A DNA stretch of 64,000 nt from Dryocosmus kuriphilus (GCA_038277395.1 CM076196.1:32691935-32755934), one strand, 5' to 3'. Positions 1-10,121 are shown, numbered from the stretch's first letter. The notes: generated by a model from the letters alone, not told the origin. Program-made: numbers and translations.

Positions 1-750
1 CTTGACATTTTAAAAATTTTTTGAAATTCTTTGGAATCTTTTATAAGAACTTAAAGATTTTAAAATCACTTTGAATTTTGAAAATTTCTTTAAATCCATT
101 GAAATCTGTTGAAATCCGTAGAAAACCCTTAAAATAAAATTTAATTAAGCCTCCTAAAAAAAAATTTCCTGAAATTTTTTTCCTGAGATTTTTGGAAACA
201 TTACAAAATTCTTGGAAATCCCTTGAAATTTTCTAAATCTCTTTGGAATCAGTTAAAATATCTTAAAATCTTTTGAAATCCCATAAAATCCTTTGAAGCT
301 CCTCAATTCCCTTCAAGTATTTCGAAATCTTACAAAATGTTTTGAAATCCGTGAAAATACATCAAAATCTCTTGAAATTGTTTGGAACCTTTTAAACTAA
401 CTTCAAATCTTTGAACTCTGGAGAAATTCTTTGAAATAAAATTTAATTTGTTCCCTAAAGTTCTCTAAAAATTTCTCAAAATTCGCTAAAATTCCTTTAG
501 AATTTTTGGAAAACGTAAAAATCTATTGATACTGCAAAATTTTTTGAAATCCCTTGGAATTTTTTTAATTTGGAATCTTTTAAAGTAACTTAAAATTCTT
601 TGAAATTTTTTTAATTCCCTTATGTCTCTTGAAATGATTGGAAACCTTTGAAATCGTCTAAAATTCCTTCAAGTATTTCAAAATATTACGAAATTCTTTG
701 AAAATCGCTTATATCCCTTAAAATTATTGGAAAGATTTGGAAATCCTTAG
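1..750. repeat. Degenerate AT-rich short-period repeat
   Basis: The stretch is built from loosely repeated units resembling CTTGAAATCCnTTnAAATT, with no exact period. The same pattern returns at 2176-2390, 14060-14220, 46560-46700 and 49800-49940, so it is a dispersed low-complexity family. I see no coding potential; the short open frames near 686-986 lie in this repeat or in the adjoining PLE terminal repeat. Confidence 0.6.
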
Positions 751-910
751 AAATGTTTAAAAATTGCATAAAATATGTATATAGATGTCGACGTTTTGTG
801 TCAGAAAAAATTATAATGATTTTGAATAAAAGAGTTAGAAAAATGGCTACTTCTGACAATATATTTATATGTATTATATATGTATTATTATGTATTATAT
901 ATATTAATGT

Positions 911-953
911 ACACAACGTTTCAAAACTGTTCCAATTTCCTCTTCAGGTGTCC
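911..953 (-). ncRNA. Hammerhead-ribozyme-like motif, PLE-A copy 1
   Basis: Read on the minus strand: ACAC, core CUGAAGA, a stem II of six pairs (AAAUUG with CAGUUU, including one G-U wobble), then GAAAC, the self-complementary ACGU, U, and GUGU that pairs with the first ACAC. This matches the type I hammerhead layout (stem I, CUGANGA, stem II, GAAA, stem III, cleavage after H17). Stem III is only the palindrome ACGU, so activity would probably need a dimer. Hammerhead motifs are known in Penelope-like elements; activity here is inferred. Confidence 0.6.
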
Positions 954-1376
954 ATTTTACATCGAGTTATATTCCATGTTGTTTAGAAAAATTTAATGTA
1001 AAAAATTTTTTGGCATTGATTGAAGTATTTTATCTGAAATTATTTTAAAATTAAAATTTGAAATAAAACTAAATTTAGATTGAGAACAAAAATATTTTAC
1101 GTGAAAGTTAGGTTAGAAAGTGTTAATAGTAATTACTTACGAAAAAAGGTTCATCCTTATAAATTTGACTGTAAACATTGATCTATTTTTATTCTAAGTG
1201 ATATTAAAACAGATTAAGAGTCGATTTTTTAGTCAAAGGACAGAACAAAAACAAAAAGAAGCTGGAGAAGACCATGCTTCGTTATTTTAATCGACTCATA
1301 ATGGAACCCAAATAATGCCAAAATTTGTACATGCCTGATGTATTCAGTAACGTATTTAGTGAAAAATTATTTTATT

Positions 1377-1892
1377 TTACAAAAAGGAACCAAGAATTAC
1401 ATTGTAAATTGAGCTGTAAAAATTAAGATCTGTAATAACATTTAAACTAGTATTGAAGCCCCTTTTTATAAAGAACATTTCAGCAATAAGTCTCTTGAAT
1501 TTATTATTTTCAGAATGTAAAATTTGTATATTATCCCAATCAAATTCATGATTGAAGTCCAATCTATGATTGAAGTCCAGTCTATGTTTTGTAATCACAT
1601 TATGATATTTCGGATTTAGATTTACGTTTCTGAAATGTTCCTGTTTTCTCGTGTTTAAAGACCTACCAGATTGACCTATATAGCATTTATTACAATTGAT
1701 GCAAGAGATTTTATAAACAATATTGTAACAGTCTAATTTATCCATCGGATCTTTACCAAGTTTGATGAAAGTGTTGAATTTAGGTCCATTTCTAAATAAA
1801 ATAGAAAAAATAGCAATAGAAAAAAATAGATCAATGTTTACAATCAAATTTATAAAGATGAACCTTTTTTCGTAAGTACTTACTATTAACAC
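1377..1892 (-). pseudogene. GIY-YIG endonuclease domain of PLE-A (fragment)
   Basis: The translation holds a Penelope-type nuclease core: NIVYKISC, then CNKCYIGQSGRSLNTRKQEH, with the conserved Y, YIG and R positions and a preceding Cys pair. In Penelope elements this domain nicks the target and follows the reverse transcriptase. The first ~30 residues read into the inverted terminal repeat and are not native. An 18-bp tandem duplication repeats the peptide RLDFNH near residue 110. Relatives are at 56195-56776 and 62552-62770. It is a 3' fragment, not a host gene. Confidence 0.8.
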
Positions 1893-2057
1893 TTTATAAC
1901 CTAACTTTCACGTAAAATATTTTTTTTCTCAATCTAAATTTAGTTTTATTTCAAATTTTAATTTTCAAATAATTTCAGATAAAATACTTCAATCAATGCC
2001 AAAATTTTTTACATAAAATTTTTCTAAACAACATGGAATATAACTCGATGTAAAATG

Positions 2058-2099
2058 GACACCTGAAGAGGAAACTGGAACAGTTTTGAAACGTTGTGT
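2058..2099 (+). ncRNA. Hammerhead-ribozyme-like motif, PLE-A copy 1, inverted arm
   Basis: ACAC, core CUGAAGA, stem II AAACUG/CAGUUU closed by GAA, GAAAC, ACGU, U and GUGU. Stem II is fully paired and stem I (ACAC with GUGU) is intact. It is the inverted partner of the motif at 911-953, so a transcript across the fold-back would carry one sense and one antisense copy. Confidence 0.6.
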
Positions 2100-2175
2100 A
2101 CACGATTTTGGAGCGAAATACATTGTCAGAAGTAGTCATTTTTCCAAATCTTTTATTCAAAATCATTGCATAAAA

Positions 2176-2598
2176 TACTTTGAAAACCTTTAAAATCCGT
2201 GGCAGTTTCTCGAAATCCGTTGATATACTTGGAAATCGCTTAAAAGCCCTAATATGTTTGAAAATCTTGGTAATCTTTGAACTCATTTGAAATTTGACAA
2301 AATCGCTTAAAATCCGTGGAAATTCTCTGGAATCCCTTAAAATTCCTTGAAATTTATTGAAATTCATTAATGTTTTTAAAATATTTGAAAAGCAAATACC
2401 GACTATGTTAATTTTGTATTGTTTATTGAAAGAAAACTAAAACTTGTTGGTATGCTGGAAAAAAGTATAAAAAAAGTAGAAAAGTGGGAACTTCGAAGTC
2501 TTATTTGTTATTTTAACATTTAAAAATAGAATTTCATATATACTTAGATTTAAGAAAATAATAATTAGTTGTTTACCAATTCATATTTTGTGTTGATA
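2176..2598. other. Degenerate repeat and unassigned AT-rich sequence
   Basis: The first ~210 bases are the CTTGAAATC-type degenerate repeat. The rest, to the TA target site at 2597-2598, is AT-rich and shows no gene, repeat or RNA that I can recognise. Confidence 0.4.
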
Positions 2599-2809
2599 GA
2601 CCGGGAGATGGTGACAGATTATGGGCTCCCATTTTATACCGCATGCCTTTTGAATGGTTGATAATTAATCCTAAGAGAACAAATCTAAAAGGGTTCTTGA
2701 CCGATGCATGCCTTCCGGCCATGATGAAAATCGCATTGCCATTTGTGAAAAACTTTAGTCTTTTTCCCCGATATTATATTGTCTGCCTTGGTAACATAAG
2801 GTAGATTTG

Positions 2810-3864
2810 CCTCCTCTATGGGACGCGTGAACTTCTCTACTCCCTATAACGGGGAATTACATTTTCCTGACTAAGGAGAAGGAGAGTTCGGACCTGGCCG
2901 CGGTGAGGAGGCCTAAGAACTCCCGCGGATAACAACGACCCGGACGCCGCAACGAGGACGACCCTTACGGGTAGGAGTTGATGGTTAGTAGGGTGGAAGT
3001 ATCAGCGTGAATTCGACTAAGCAGCGAACATCGAGTGGCACTCGGTTGCCGTATCAGCCCCTAAGCCAAGGCGTGAACTACCGTGTCGAAGGCTGAGTGT
3101 TACCAAGGAATGGTGACTCCTACGGTGTCCTGGGATACCGGGCAACCTCCCAGTGTAAAAGTGCCTTATCCCGACAAGCGGGGTGAACGGGTGACTTCAA
3201 TGACACCCGCCATGAACACTTCATCTCCTCTTGAGAAGATGGAGACCAACGAAGGTGATAAATCACCTTTACCTCCACAAGGGACTGATGCGGTTCCTAG
3301 TTCCTCGAGTGGTACAGCTAGTAATGAGACTTTAGTTAGTCATATTAACGAAGCCAAAGCCACTGAGAACGATGGGACCGTGGTAGGCCCCAAGAAACGA
3401 GAATATAGTACCGCCGCCAGAAAGGAGGTACCAACGCCAGCAGCTTAAACTGCGGCGCGAGGAGGCTCCTAAACCTGAGACCCCAAAACGGTCTCGATCT
3501 GATGGTGGTACTCCTAATCAGGAGCAAGCAATGGCCGTAGATACGGCTCTCGACAAGATGATCGCCGAGGTAAAACCTGGCGACATTATCCCGAGATTTG
3601 AGGCTTCTGGGAAGAGACAGCACATCACATAATATGTGAATGTGATGTGCTAATAAGTCTCAGAATGAAGCATTTCGGAAATCACTTCTGCGAACCAGAG
3701 GATTTCGTAGATATTCCATATACGGTGATATACGCATATTGGAGGAAACCGGCCTTCTTAGAGAGGCTTAGTTTTAAGGGCAAAGTACAATAGGTTACAT
3801 TAGTTAACCTCAGTGTTATGGGACTTGAGTGACCCTGCCCATCTGAAATAATAATAATAATAAT
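2810..3864 (+). mobile_element. Internally deleted non-LTR retrotransposon with (TAA)n tail
   Basis: The segment is flanked by a perfect 12-bp duplication, AAGGTAGATTTG, at 2798-2809 and 3865-3876, and ends in a (TAA)n run at about 3847-3864. Such tails are typical of I-type and related non-LTR retrotransposons. It is much more GC-rich than its surroundings, about 1.06 kb long, and has remnants of an ORF1-like frame but no reverse transcriptase. It lies inside the left inverted end of the 2599-7350 element, so it is the younger insertion. Confidence 0.75.
3083..3632 (+). pseudogene. ORF1-like remnant of the (TAA)n LINE
   Basis: A 121-residue frame, rich in Pro, Ser, Thr and charged residues, runs from 3083 to 3448. 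Just before its stop a second frame continues the low-complexity charged protein (…KRSRSDGG…KPGDIIPRF…) to about 3632. That pattern suggests one frameshifted protein such as the disordered N-terminus of a LINE ORF1 product. There is no zinc knuckle or catalytic motif. Function is not assignable beyond its position in the LINE. Confidence 0.4.
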
Positions 3865-4042
3865 AAGGTAGATTTGATAAATTTCCTAGGAACGCTATTC
3901 TCGCGGGTATAACGTCACCCTTATTACATTGAGCATCATACATATAATGTAGCCAGGTCTTAGTAGGAGTCAATCCAATCTGAGTTATCCTTTATTAGCT
4001 CAAATTGCTCCAGCAGGATTTATTGAAAGGAGGGGACTAAAC

Positions 4043-5870
4043 CTACTTCAAATTTTTTTTCCTGTTGATCGTCACACAGAAAGCACATCTGATCTGCGTT
4101 TTTTTTACAGGTTTCCGTACTAGAATTAGAATGTTATTATATTGTTTTTCTGGTCTTGCGTACACGTTTTTCATTGTAAGATCTATGGAGTGCTTTTTTT
4201 CTTCTCTTTGTCTTATCTTACAATCTCTTTTCAACATCCAGCAGAAGTCTGCCATCATATGCTCATCCCATCGTCCTTGATACCAACGCTCCTTTGTCTT
4301 GATATCCTGATGGAACCGCTCTCCCTGCTCCTCGCTGAAATCTCCGCAGTTACTTGGAAAGTAATCCAAATGTGCATGAAGAAAATGCAATTTGAGATTC
4401 ATCAAACAACCTAGTTTCCTGAAGTCTTCAACCATAGTAGACACTATCTCCCTGTAATTTTCACTTCTGTTACTACCTAGAAAGTGTTGTGCAACTTTCT
4501 TGAAACTGACCCGTGCCGACTTTTCAACATCATTCATTGTATTTATAAATTGGTCATCCTTCATCATGGTGCGAATTTGAGGACCATCAAAAATACCTTC
4601 TTTCAGTTTATTCTCAGAAAAAGCAGGAAATTTATGACCTAAATAAGCAAAGCATTGACCGTCTTTGTCTAGTGCTTTTACAAATTGTTTCATCAATTCA
4701 AGCTTTATATGAAGGTGTGGCAGAAGGATTTTTGCAGGATTGACAAGTGGTTCGTGTATTATATTGTGTGAGCCTGGAAGCCACCCCAATCTTGATGTCC
4801 AATCAATCGGCTTATAATGATTTTTTCTATCTCTACTATCCCAGAGACATAAGTAACATGGGAATTTAGTAAAGCCTGGTTGTTGCCCAAGAATCATAGA
4901 CAGAATCTTGAGGTCCCCGCAAATCTGCCAGTTATGCTCTTCATACTTAATTTTCTTCAGAACTGCTTCAATATTGACATATTCTTCTTTCAATACTGTT
5001 GAGTGTGCTATCGGTATCGGTGCATATTTATTTGTATTATGGAGCAACACTGCCTTCAGACTGCTTTTTGATGAATCTATAAACAGCCTCCATTCTTCAG
5101 CTCTGTACGAATTTGTCTTTAGTTCATTTATCAAGCCTTTTACATCGATACAATAAACTAGTTCTACATCCCGCGAGAAATACTTTCTCACTCCTTATCT
5201 CTATCTCGGTAGAAAGTGACTTTAGTTTTACTAGATAGTAAGTTCTTCTTTTTCAACTTTGAGGCTAGTAACTCGGCTCTATCTTTCGACAACCCTAAAT
5301 CCCTAATCAAATCATTAAGTTCTTCTTGTGAGAAGGTTTTGCGGTACAGAATGGTTTTGATAATGTGGATTGTAATTCTCATCGTCTACAAAACTTATTA
5401 CTTCATCCGCTTCGGAACATCTGTCATACTCTTGTTCTGAATAGTCTTCACTTTCCACTTCACTGATAGATGCAATGACTTCATATTCTACTTCTGCCAT
5501 GTTCTCAGCATTATCAGATAGAACCGTCGGCTTCGTTACACTGGAAACATTTGCGTAAACTATTTGAGAAATATTGCGACTATTGAATCCTGCAACACTA
5601 GTCATACAGAAATAGCAATCTTCCTTGTCTTTTGGTTGTTTCCATCTAACAGGAGTCTTGGATTTTAGTTTCGATGGATCCTTTTTTCATTCCATCGGCT
5701 CAAAGAAATACTACAAGTGCTACATACGAAATGCGCGGCCCATTTCATTTCTTGATGTGTCACCTCAAAACCAAAGCGATTTCTATAAATATTTTAAATC
5801 TTGTCTGAAAACTTTCTCAAATTGTTTTTCATTTTATACTCACCACAAACGTAGCAAAACGATTGACGTC
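4043..5870 (-). pseudogene. CMC-like DDE transposase, frameshifted
   Basis: Reading leftwards from ~5870, a Cys pair (FCYVCGE), a second pair (FVCSTC) and a third (DCYFC) form an N-terminal zinc-binding region interrupted by stops. Two frames (5605-5315, 5382-5188) carry an acidic linker and a DLIRDLGLSKDRAELL segment, followed by a 382-residue frame at 5191-4043. That frame contains FIDSSK, CGDLK, FPCYLCLWDSR, HFLHAH and GERFHQ. These suit an RNase H-like DDE domain with inserted Cys and His zinc ligands, as in CACTA/Mirage/Chapaev transposases; the family assignment is inferred. Its N-terminal half matches the gene at 19235-20011. At least two frameshifts and two stops make it inactive. Confidence 0.65.
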
Positions 5871-5905
5871 ACTGTTCAGCGGAGATTTTAAAGTTTGTTT
5901 TGTCG

Positions 5906-6448
5906 GATCCATGAGAGTATGAAAAGCCTGCACGTTGGGGATCCTGTGCCGATCGCAGGTGAGTCCACCGTCCTAGGGGTGATAACCCTCATACCTCCCT
6001 AGGTCTAAGTATGAGGGCTTTCCGACTTTGACGAGGACATTGTCAACTCGTCGTCTGACACATTACGGCTTCGTCCTCGCACCCCAACGCCTCCTGGAGG
6101 GCAGCGTGCCTGACAACGCTGGAGGCTGTTACCTTAGTGGACCGGAAAACGAATCATTCTACACATCCCCTTTCAGGGCAGTTGTCATCGTCTCCAGCAT
6201 CCTCAAAGGTAGCAGATTTAAATAACAATTGTGCTTTTTCAGCTGCAACTGTACCATTGGAAATTTACGAGAAACAGGTTTTTCTCTTCGAAGTTTAAGA
6301 ATAGTCAGATATTCTTATCATGCGGTCAGAAAATCTGTTCCTTCATTCGGCTCTAAATTTTTCCAGGCTCAAAAGAAAGTTTTCAGCTGCGAAGTTGAAT
6401 TCACTATAACGTCGTTTTGTAAAAAAGATAACTTTTTAAGGAATTCGT
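5906..6448. other. Unassigned segment upstream of the transposase remnant
   Basis: About 5906-6227 is GC-richer than its surroundings. It contains an imperfect inverted repeat around CCTAGGGGTGATAACCCTCATAC and CTAAGTATGAGGGC, and may be a separate small insertion. 6228-6448 is AT-rich and open on the plus strand by chance. I recognise no gene in either part. Confidence 0.3.
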
Positions 6449-7118
6449 CACAGGCCGACAAGATTTTCACCCCAGAAACCAGATAAAGCGGATTTTCTAG
6501 GAAATTTTCCACGTCTATGGGAAAACCACGATATGCTGGGGGGAAACCAGTCTCAGATTCGTATTCTGCGCACCAAAATACATAAAAATATCATGCCTGA
6601 TCTTTTTCAGATGACTTTAATACCTGGTGTAATTCAAATCCAGAAAAGCTGATTTACTAGGGAATTTTCCACGTCTAGGGGAAGACCTCAATATGCTGGG
6701 GGGAAACCAGTCTCAGATTCGTATTCTGTCCACCAAAATACATAATAATATCATGCCTGATCTTTTGCAGATGATTTTAATACCAAGTGTTATTTATTCC
6801 CAGAAAAGTTGATTTACTAGGAAATTTTCCACGTCTAGGGGAAAACTCCGATGTGCTGGGGGGAAACCAGTCTCAGATTCGTATTCTGCGCACCAAAATA
6901 CATAAAAATATCATGCCTGATCTTTTTTAGATGATTTTAATACCAAGGGTAAATCATATCCAGAAAGGCTGATTTTCTAGGGAATTTTCTGCATCTAGGG
7001 GAAAACCCTGACGTGCTGGGGAAAAACTGAGGTCAGATTCGTGGTCAGCGCCCCAAAATACGTATAGATACCATGCTCTGATCTCTCGCACGACCCACTT
7101 TTTTTTTGTGGGCCTGTG
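6449..7118. mobile_element. Small CACAGGCC-ended element with internal tandem repeats
   Basis: It starts CACAGGCCGACAA and ends with the inverse of CACAGGCCCACAA. The first ~40 bases also resemble the left end of the 18408-20660 element, so the two share a terminal family. CAC termini fit the CMC group. The interior is mainly a 160-bp tandem array. No clear target duplication is visible, so these could also be the two edges of a rearranged larger element. Confidence 0.5.
6491..7080. repeat. Tandem repeat, 160-bp unit, about 3.7 copies
   Basis: The unit begins GATTT(T/A)CTAGGGAATTTTCC and includes CTGGGGGGAAACCAGTCTCAG and CATGCCTGATCTTTT. Copies start at 6491, 6651, 6811 and 6971. The first three are very similar and the fourth is more diverged and incomplete. 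The GGGGGGAAACCAGTCTC block is the best conserved part. Confidence 0.85.
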
Positions 7119-7520
7119 TAATTAGACATTAAATTTGTTTGAACTACCTTATGTTACCAAGGCAGGCAATATAATATCATGGAAAAAGGCTAAAGTTTTT
7201 GACAAATAGCAATGCAGTTTTCATTATGGCCGGAAAGCGTGCATCGTTCAAGAACCCTTTTATCTTTGTTATCTTAGGGTTAATTATCAAACCCTTAAGA
7301 AGGCATGCGGTATAAAAAGGGAGACCATAATCGGTCACCATCTCCCGGTCTATGAAGTTGATAAGAATATTTGTGGTATTGTCATCTTGAATAGTAGTAG
7401 TTCTTTATTCAGACAAATCTGAAGATTTCTATTTTGTCCACCTGGCAGCACTGGTAGACTTTGTTATAGTTAATATTTGTATCACGAAACTGAAAGTCTT
7501 ATCTAATTTTTTAATTTCAG

Positions 7521-7747
7521 CATCGCTGGCAGCTGTCATTATTTGCGCTGTAATTTACATGATTGAATACGAGGTTGTAAAGCTGATGTGGAGATCTAGC
7601 AAGAAGGACCTCATTCCGACTTTTGCAACTTTCCTCTTCTGTTTGATTATCGGCGTGGAGTACGGAATTTTGATTGGGGTCGCGATCAACATCATGTTTT
7701 TGCTATATCCTTCTGCCAGACCAAAGATACACGTCGACAAATGTCTG
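7521..7747 (+). CDS. SLC26A11-like anion transporter, exon with last membrane segments
   Basis: This is the first of four in-frame exons of a sulfate permease (SLC26) family membrane protein, which moves sulfate or other anions across the plasma or internal membranes. The exon is preceded by a pyrimidine-rich tract and TTTCAG and followed by GTGAGA. The first two bases complete a codon; then SLAAVIICAVIYMIEYEVVK leads into WRSSKKDLIP, a hydrophobic stretch (TFATFLFCLIIGVEYGILIG) and FLLYPSARPKIHVDKCL. This is the usual end of the SLC26 transmembrane domain before the STAS domain. It ends in phase 0. Earlier exons lie left of the window. SLC26A11 rather than another member is inferred from remembered similarity. 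Confidence 0.88.
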
Positions 7748-7835
7748 GTGAGAAGTTTTTAGTATTTGCGTTAAAGGTATTTAAAACTCTTACACATTTC
7801 TTTAAATTTATTTAAATTTTTTTATTTATTTCTAG

Positions 7836-8009
7836 ACAGAATCTGGCTCGGAGTATTTGTTAGTCACACCAGGCAACAGTCTTTACTTTCCAGCAATTGA
7901 CTTCATCAAGCAATCTGTTGATCACGCTGGAGTAAAGCAGGGAAGTAGTCAAATACCAGTTGTTGTCGATTGCCGGTATGTCTTAGGTGCAGATTTCACT
8001 GCTGCCAAA
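7836..8009 (+). CDS. SLC26A11-like anion transporter, first STAS-domain exon
   Basis: The exon follows TTATTTCTAG and ends before GTAAGT; it is 174 bases and phase 0 at both ends. It encodes TESGSEYLLVTPGNSLYFPA, then IDFIKQSVDHAG and PVVVDCRYVLGADFTAAK. That is the first half of a STAS domain: the initial beta strand, the helix, and the strand-loop with the D(C/F)R…GADFTAA signature. The intron to the previous exon is only 88 bases, while the next is about 6.7 kb and full of repeats. Confidence 0.9.
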
Positions 8010-8376
8010 GTAAGTTCAATTTTTTTAAAGGCATTTAACATTTTTTTTCATTTATTAAATACTATTATTATTAGTAGCACGCTATAGCGTGCACGAAACA
8101 TTATACAGGGGTCACAGTCCGATTTGAAAAATCTTCTAACATCCCTTAAGTCGAAAATTTTGACCCGATTTACACTTTTTTCCCTAAATCCTTTTTTCTC
8201 CTTAAATTTGAAAAATCCCCTAGAATCCCTTATCGGACTGAAATAATAATAAATAAACTGATTTAAAAAATGCGGAAAAAACGTATGTCGAAGCTACAAA
8301 AAATCCAGATTCCGTTTAAAAAAAATTAAATGTCATCGTTTTAAAAGCTTCGCAGTAAAATTCCCTTCCAACTCCG
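8010..8376. other. Intron start with two small palindromes
   Basis: Normal intron sequence follows the donor. A perfect 16-base palindrome, GCACGCTATAGCGTGC, lies at about 8077-8092. A short inverted repeat spans about 8114-8240 (CAGTCCGAT … ATCGGACTG) and could be a small MITE remnant. I see no gene. Confidence 0.4.
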
Positions 8377-10121
8377 TTTATTTATTTATACTCTCTCCCT
8401 TTTACGGGTTTGAGAGTCTTTACATAACCATCACATCTTTACATCCAACGTAGATTTTACAAATACTTATTTCTTCATCTATCCCTAGCACATTCCAAAA
8501 AACTACTTTAATCCTCTTTTCGCACTCTCTTTCCCTTCTCTCCACATTCTTCCTCTTATCTCGTTCGCAAACCGCGGAGCTTCTACTCTGTTCTTACTCA
8601 CCTCTGCTCCCCTTCGACCTTGAGACCGCTCACCTATTTTCAACTCCCCTCTCTCTTCGTCCCATATCCACACAATCCTGTCTATCCCAAAACAACCTGT
8701 CTATCCCAAACCCAACTCTATTCCCTTTTCTCCTCTCCTCCCAAGCCTTCTCTCCAATTAGTCATCTTTTCCTTCTCTCCCTCCATGTCATAATCTTCAT
8801 CAATTCTTTCTTTTCTTCCTCTAAGCACCTTCTTTTTCCTCATTACCTCTCTCCTCTCCACTTCACTTCTCAGCTTCACTACGTACATCCTCTCTTTTCC
8901 TCCCTGTCTGGTTGCCCACACCCTTTATTTCCTGCACCCTGACATTTGCTCCTATGTCCCTCAGAAGCTTCTCTACCTCCTTCTTTCCCGTTTCGCTTTC
9001 TACTTGCAATCCTTTTGTAACGACATTTCTCCTTTTCTTTTCCCTTTCAAACCCCTCCATTTTCCTTTCTCACCCACGTACTCTACTTTTCATTCTCTCA
9101 TTCTCCTCTCTCAAGTTCATATCTCCCTCTTCCTCGTTCCCTCTACCTATTTCCTCACGATTCTCTTGACGTTCAGCTCTGCATTCTAAGTTACGTACCC
9201 TCTCTTCTACCTGCCTTATTACCATTCTCCCTTCTTCCTGCTTTTTTTCTGTTCCTTCTCCATCCTCTCTAATTTTTGCCACACTTTTTCTTTCTCTTTC
9301 TTCCAGCACTTTTCCTATTTCTCCCATTTCTCTTTTGTCTTTATGACTATCTCCTCTGTTCCCCTCCCATGTTCCTTCTCTTCCGCTAGCCCTCTACTCA
9401 CTACCTTCTCTAACTCTCGTAACATATTTTCCATTGTGTCTTTTGTCTTATCTAATGCCTTATCCATGGCCTTACTTGACTCTAACACCTTACCAATTAA
9501 CTTGCCAAACTCTAACCTCTCTGCGTCGCCTCCACTAGTCCCGCCTACCCGGCTCACCACTTCATTCATTGCACACTGGGTCTCAGTCTCTAATTCCCTT
9601 CTTCGGGCACGTATTGCCCTCTAGCGTTCTCTAGCCTTGGTCTTCTCGTAATCGGCCTGTTACCCTGTGGCCTGCTAATCTCCTACCTTACCCACTGGTC
9701 TCCCGCGCCATTTATCAACCTCTATCTCCGCTCCCCACGCTCCCCTCATCCGTCCTTCATCCTTTCCACTATTTCCACACAAAAAGACAGTAGTAATTAT
9801 CAATAATCAGACCTTACCTCACCATCCGTCTCCCCAGTCTCGTACAACTTCACTACCCTACTCTCTGTCCACCAAACTAACTAACTAACTTCAAACCTAA
9901 CCTCACTCTTCAGCATGCACCACTTTCTCTCACTTTTTCCCTTCTTCCACCTTCCGCGACCCTTCCACTCATTCCTCCCACATACCAACTGCCATAACTC
10001 TACTCACAACCCTTTTTTTTTACCCCACACAACCCTTATTCGCCTCCAAAGCCAAAACGATCGCTCAAATTCCCACACCCGTCCCGTCGTCCCATCACTA
10101 TCAGCGCCGGAAACGGAAGCC
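8377..10121 (-). mobile_element. ORF2-less LINE derivative, copy 1
   Basis: The plus strand shows the complement of a LINE: the 3' end is at the left (TTTATTTATACTCTCTCCC) and the 5' end at the right, finishing GGAAACGGAAGCC. The same two ends delimit 15852-17808, and the 5' end also matches the long LINE at 27522-32406. Only ORF1 and untranslated sequence remain; the whole ORF2 is absent. Flanks share a short CCCTTCC stretch, a possible imperfect target duplication. Confidence 0.75.
8718..9569 (-). pseudogene. LINE ORF1 remnant (coiled coil plus RRM-like region)
   Basis: Overlapping minus-strand frames (9569-9315, 9327-9070, 9060-8863, 8921-8718) together spell a charged, Glu/Lys/Arg-rich protein with coiled-coil character. 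It is followed by RRNVVTKGLQVESETGKKEV, LLRDIGANVRVQEIKGVG and MYVVKLRSEVERREVMRKKK, the layout of LINE ORF1 RNA-binding proteins. The intact-reading relative is at 16330-17142. Several frameshifts separate the pieces. Confidence 0.65.

Larger units (their letters stand above)
771..2175 (-). mobile_element. Penelope-like element PLE-A, copy 1, folded remnant
   Basis: A GIY-YIG coding fragment lies between two inverted copies of one terminal sequence (about 771-1190 and 1830-2175). The same terminal sequence recurs at 52805-53355, 55535-56110 and 62830-63420, which defines a local family called PLE-A here. Penelope-like elements encode a reverse transcriptase fused to a C-terminal GIY-YIG nuclease and often carry inverted or tandem partial copies with pseudo-LTRs. 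The reverse transcriptase is missing, so this copy cannot be autonomous. Outer edges are approximate. Confidence 0.75.
2599..7350. mobile_element. DNA transposon with ~210-bp terminal inverted repeats
   Basis: The left end, GACCGGGAGATGGTGAC, reappears inverted at 7334-7350, and similarity continues about 210 bases inward (2599-2812 against ~7137-7350). Both ends abut TA (2597-2598 and 7351-7352), consistent with a TA target duplication. The interior holds a LINE insertion, a broken CMC-like transposase gene and a small element with tandem repeats. Whether that transposase belongs to these ends is uncertain, because the 6449-7118 element has different CACAGGCC ends. It lies in the intron before the SLC26 exon at 7521. 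Confidence 0.65.

Noticed and set aside
686..986. Short opposed frames near the left edge
   Set aside because: They lie in degenerate repeat and PLE-A terminal sequence and have no protein features.
7555..7740. Minus-strand frame opposite the SLC26 exon
   Set aside because: It is antisense to a well-supported coding exon with correct splice sites.
8912..9624. Plus-strand open frames rich in Ser, Pro, Phe and Leu
   Set aside because: They are the complement of the Glu/Lys-rich LINE ORF1 coding strand. The same applies at 16089-17317, 27726-28316, 29455-31026 and 47102-49809.
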